From: Cohnella silvisoli
GTDB lineage: Bacteria > Bacillota > Bacilli > Paenibacillales > Paenibacillaceae
Direction of reading: 5' to 3'
Assembly (NCBI RefSeq): GCF_021190915.1
Contig: NZ_JAIOAP010000014.1
Coordinates: forward strand, 1-64,000
Length of the DNA stretch: 64,000 nucleotides
The notes beneath the pieces are model-generated. The model did not search any database and was not told the origin of the DNA. It saw only the letters and a program-made list of their open reading frames with translations. Every line of letters starts with the position of its first letter. The first letter of the stretch is position 1. Shown here in pieces: positions 61,482-64,000 of this stretch. The translations under genes were made by a program, and so were the position numbers.

Positions 61482-64000
61482 CTACCCTTTCGGAATGCGC
61501 ATCGTAACCTGCGTTCCCTCCGTTGGAACGCTTCTGATGTCCAGACCTCTTCCATAATGGTACTTCAGCCGACGGTCCGTGTTAAAAATCCCGACCCCTC
61601 CCGCGCCGGTTCCGCTCAATACCGCCTCGATCTGGGCTTCCGTCATACCTGCCCCGTTATCTGCCACTTGAATCACGATGTCGTTCTCTTCATCCGTGAC
61701 CGTGAGACGAACGGTGCCGCCTTGGATACGCTTCATCACTCCGTGCCGTACGGCGTTCTCCACGATCGGCTGCAGAATAAGCGGAGGCACCTGAACATGA
61801 AGCTGTTCCGGTACGTCAACGACGACTTCCAGCCGCTCGTCAAACCGGATTTTCTCAATATACAAATAGGATCGGACAAGCGCCAGTTCCCTATAAAACG
61901 GAACGAACCTGCTTTGGTTGTGCGGATCAAAACTTCCTTTCAAATAATTGCCGAATTGGATCAACAGTTCCCTCGCTTGCTCCGAATCTTCTTCCATGAG
62001 AGAAGCAATTGAATTCAAGGTATTAAAAAGAAAATGCGGGTTGATTTGGGCTTGGAGCAGATTCGTTTCCATACGAATATGGTCAATCGCGGACACTTTG
62101 ACGCTTAGAAGGGTTCTTACCCTAGATTTCAACTCCGCTCTCTCGATCGGTTTCACCACATAATCGTTGGCCCCTGCTTGAAATCCCGTTACCAGATCGG
62201 CCAATTGGCTTCTGGCGGTCAGCATTAGGACCGGGAGTTCGTACAGCGTATAACGTTCTCGGACTTTGTTGCACACCTCATAACCGGACATTTGCGGAAG
62301 CATCACATCCAGTACGATCAAGTCAAATTTAAGCATGCCTTCCAGTTCTTTAAGCAAGTCCTCTCCATTCGAGAACACGGATATTTTCATTCGTTCGGAC
62401 GACAAAATTTGCAACATGACGTGGACATTCACCGGATCGTCATCGACGATCGCGATATGCTTCTCCCCTTCGGAATCGACAAAGGAAGGGAGCTTCTGAT
62501 TATACTCCTCGAGGATCTCCGTATCGGTACGCGTCGAGGCAAGCAGCGCGGCAATGGATCCATCCCCGTTCCAACAATCGGGCTGCTCCGAGGCGACCGG
62601 AATTGCGAATGAAAATGCAGTACCTTCTCCGGGAACAGACTGAACGCGAATGTTTCCTCCGTGCAGCTCGACAAGCCGTTTGCATATGCTTAATCCAAGG
62701 CCGACCCCTGCCATTCGGGTATTGTTGTCCCCGTTCCCTTTGATAAAACTTTGGAAAATTTCTTCCTGCCGTTCTTTCGGTATACCGACCCCGGTATCGG
62801 AGACGATGATTTCGATGCTGCCGGACATTTCGGAAGCCTCTATCCTCACTTCACCCTCCGGCGTATGCTTGATCGCATTATGAATCAGGTTAAAAATAAT
62901 TTGGAACAAGCGATGTTCGTCCGCATACACGGCAGGCAGTTGGTCGGATACCCGATTATTCAGCGAAATATTTTTCCCGTCGGTCAGATAACTCATTACG
63001 CTTAGAACCGCAGCAACGACCGGACGCACATGCACCGGCTGTCGGTTTAATCCAACCGCGTCATCGTTAATATAAGAAAGATCAAGAATGTCGTGAAGCA
63101 GGTGCGACATTCGCCGACCTACGGTAAGCGCCATCTTCAAATTGGCCTCTTGCCCGGCAGTTAAACGCCCTTCTGAGCCTTCCAACAAAGATTGCACGAT
63201 ATTGATCATTCCGTGAAGGGGAGTTCTAAGCTCATGCGAAGTGTTGGCGAGAAACTCGTTTTTGGTTTTATCCGACTTGAGCAGCTGCTGCGAAAGTCGT
63301 TCATTCTGGACAAAATTCCGAAGTATCCGGCCGGAAATCAACAATACCATGGCCCCCATCGATAATAGCAGTCCAAGAATATCGATGTCGTCCATACTGA
63401 TCCATTCTTTCAAGTAATAGACATACATCAGCATCTGATACAGCATGCCATACGTGCTGACAAGGTAATAAGCGGCGTCCTTATTGCCGCGAAGGCAGCT
63501 TTTCATCAGCACCCAAATCGAGAATGCATTCATCACGACGGTTAGGACGGTTGCCGGCAACTCTAGGCTCGTGAAAACAGGGGCTGGCGCCAGCAAACAG
63601 ATCAACCCATACACGGCGATGATCCCCTGGAAGATTCTAACCCAGACAACCGAACTGTACTTCCCTCCCAAATAGGCAGTAACGCTAATATACGAATACA
63701 TCATGACGGCGTAAGACAGGCAATGGATTTTTCCTCCCCACTCGTTGCTTATGTCGGGAAAGGTTTCCAGCAGCAACTTCTCTCCTAAGGTAGTTAAGTA
63801 TATAGCTGCGATCGCCAAGAATAAGCCGATGTAGAGAACGGCCTTATCCTTCCGAATAAATGCATATACAACGAGGAAACAAACGCCGAGCAGGCCAAAA
63901 ATGCAAAAGGAGAACATGTCGTAGACGATGGAGGATTCCCGAATGACCATAATGTCCGGCTGAAGTCCGAGCCAAATAGGCTGCAGCATGCCTCCTGCAT
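61482..64000 (-). CDS. hybrid sensor kinase (7TMR, HisKA-HATPase, REC, LytS-like kinase), partial
   Basis: The reading frame runs off the right edge, so the N-terminus is missing; the visible part is about 838 residues. Order: seven-helix 7TMR-DISM segment (about 22-225), HisKA with phospho-acceptor (FLANTSHELRTPLHGMINIV), HATPase (GVGIPKERQEEIFQSF, GVGLGLSICKRLVELHGG), REC receiver (DLIVLDVMLPQMSGYEVCNK) and a LytS-like module (QINPHFLFNTLNSIASLMEE; terminal HATPase). Two kinase cores and one receiver on a chain are common in Paenibacillus. The signal and output are unknown. Stop codon at 61482. Confidence 0.85.
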   Translation of the reverse strand, partial: AGGMLQPIWLGLQPDIMVIRESSIVYDMFSFCIFGLLGVCFLVVYAFIRKDKAVLYIGLFLAIAAIYLTTLGEKLLLETFPDISNEWGGKIHCLSYAVMMYSYISVTAYLGGKYSSVVWVRIFQGIIAVYGLICLLAPAPVFTSLELPATVLTVVMNAFSIWVLMKSCLRGNKDAAYYLVSTYGMLYQMLMYVYYLKEWISMDDIDILGLLLSMGAMVLLISGRILRNFVQNERLSQQLLKSDKTKNEFLANTSHELRTPLHGMINIVQSLLEGSEGRLTAGQEANLKMALTVGRRMSHLLHDILDLSYINDDAVGLNRQPVHVRPVVAAVLSVMSYLTDGKNISLNNRVSDQLPAVYADEHRLFQIIFNLIHNAIKHTPEGEVRIEASEMSGSIEIIVSDTGVGIPKERQEEIFQSFIKGNGDNNTRMAGVGLGLSICKRLVELHGGNIRVQSVPGEGTAFSFAIPVASEQPDCWNGDGSIAALLASTRTDTEILEEYNQKLPSFVDSEGEKHIAIVDDDPVNVHVMLQILSSERMKISVFSNGEDLLKELEGMLKFDLIVLDVMLPQMSGYEVCNKVRERYTLYELPVLMLTARSQLADLVTGFQAGANDYVVKPIERAELKSRVRTLLSVKVSAIDHIRMETNLLQAQINPHFLFNTLNSIASLMEEDSEQARELLIQFGNYLKGSFDPHNQSRFVPFYRELALVRSYLYIEKIRFDERLEVVVDVPEQLHVQVPPLILQPIVENAVRHGVMKRIQGGTVRLTVTDEENDIVIQVADNGAGMTEAQIEAVLSGTGAGGVGIFNTDRRLKYHYGRGLDIRSVPTEGTQVTMRIPKG

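Overview
The window looks like a chromosomal segment of a Paenibacillaceae-type Bacillota (Paenibacillus or Cohnella-like). This rests on family content: a YheC/YheD spore-coat ATP-grasp protein, a giant SLH-domain surface protein, a 7TMR-type hybrid kinase with a LytS-like tail, many WYL/YafY, PadR, Rrf2 and TetR regulators, strong AGGAGG ribosome binding sites and frequent TTG starts. No rRNA, tRNA or CRISPR array was seen. The sequence is mosaic: AT-rich accessory stretches (0-17 kb, 41-51 kb) alternate with a GC-richer metabolic block (18-28 kb).

Region by region. 0-10 kb is worn accessory DNA: a probable insertion-sequence end, VOC and DJ-1 proteins, a frameshifted WYL regulator, a Vat-like O-acetyltransferase, a deleted HxlR regulator, element relics near 4-5.7 kb, an imine-reductase-type dehydrogenase, AlkC and a WYL regulator with its operator. 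10.3-16.3 kb is one leftward gene train of paralogues of housekeeping repair and transcription proteins: an N-terminal piece of RecA fused to a GIY-YIG nuclease, GreA, a SigA-like sigma factor, a CarD-type protein, a small Tudor-like protein and a UvrA lacking its insertion domain. I read it as a candidate RNA-polymerase-linked DNA repair or stress module. It is the strongest lead for an undescribed system.

17.9-27.9 kb is a leftward ten-gene operon resembling the Rut pyrimidine-degradation pathway: an ABC importer, a RutA-like monooxygenase, an isochorismatase-type hydrolase, an M20 hydrolase, two flavin reductases, a TetR-flavodoxin fusion regulator and an MFS exporter. 28.2-28.5 kb holds a 51-bp hairpin tandem repeat inside a dead XRE gene. 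28.6-39 kb carries large surface proteins (a FecR/discoidin protein and a tail-collar/InlB-repeat/SLH protein), a solo LuxR regulator and a NarL-type two-component pair.

39-44 kb carries regulators, VOC and DJ-1 genes; a ZTP-type riboswitch precedes the DJ-1/PfpI gene at 43.5 kb. 44.6-51.4 kb is an island bounded by two copies of the rlmN 3' end. It contains RadC, an XRE regulator, a HEPN-like protein, a PD-(D/E)XK nuclease and an LRR-Roco GTPase, a content typical of defence islands. 52.4-64 kb is ordinary: an MFS/TetR pair, AraC, an Rrf2-reductase pair with two matching operators, ArsR-SulP, and a hybrid kinase running off the right edge.
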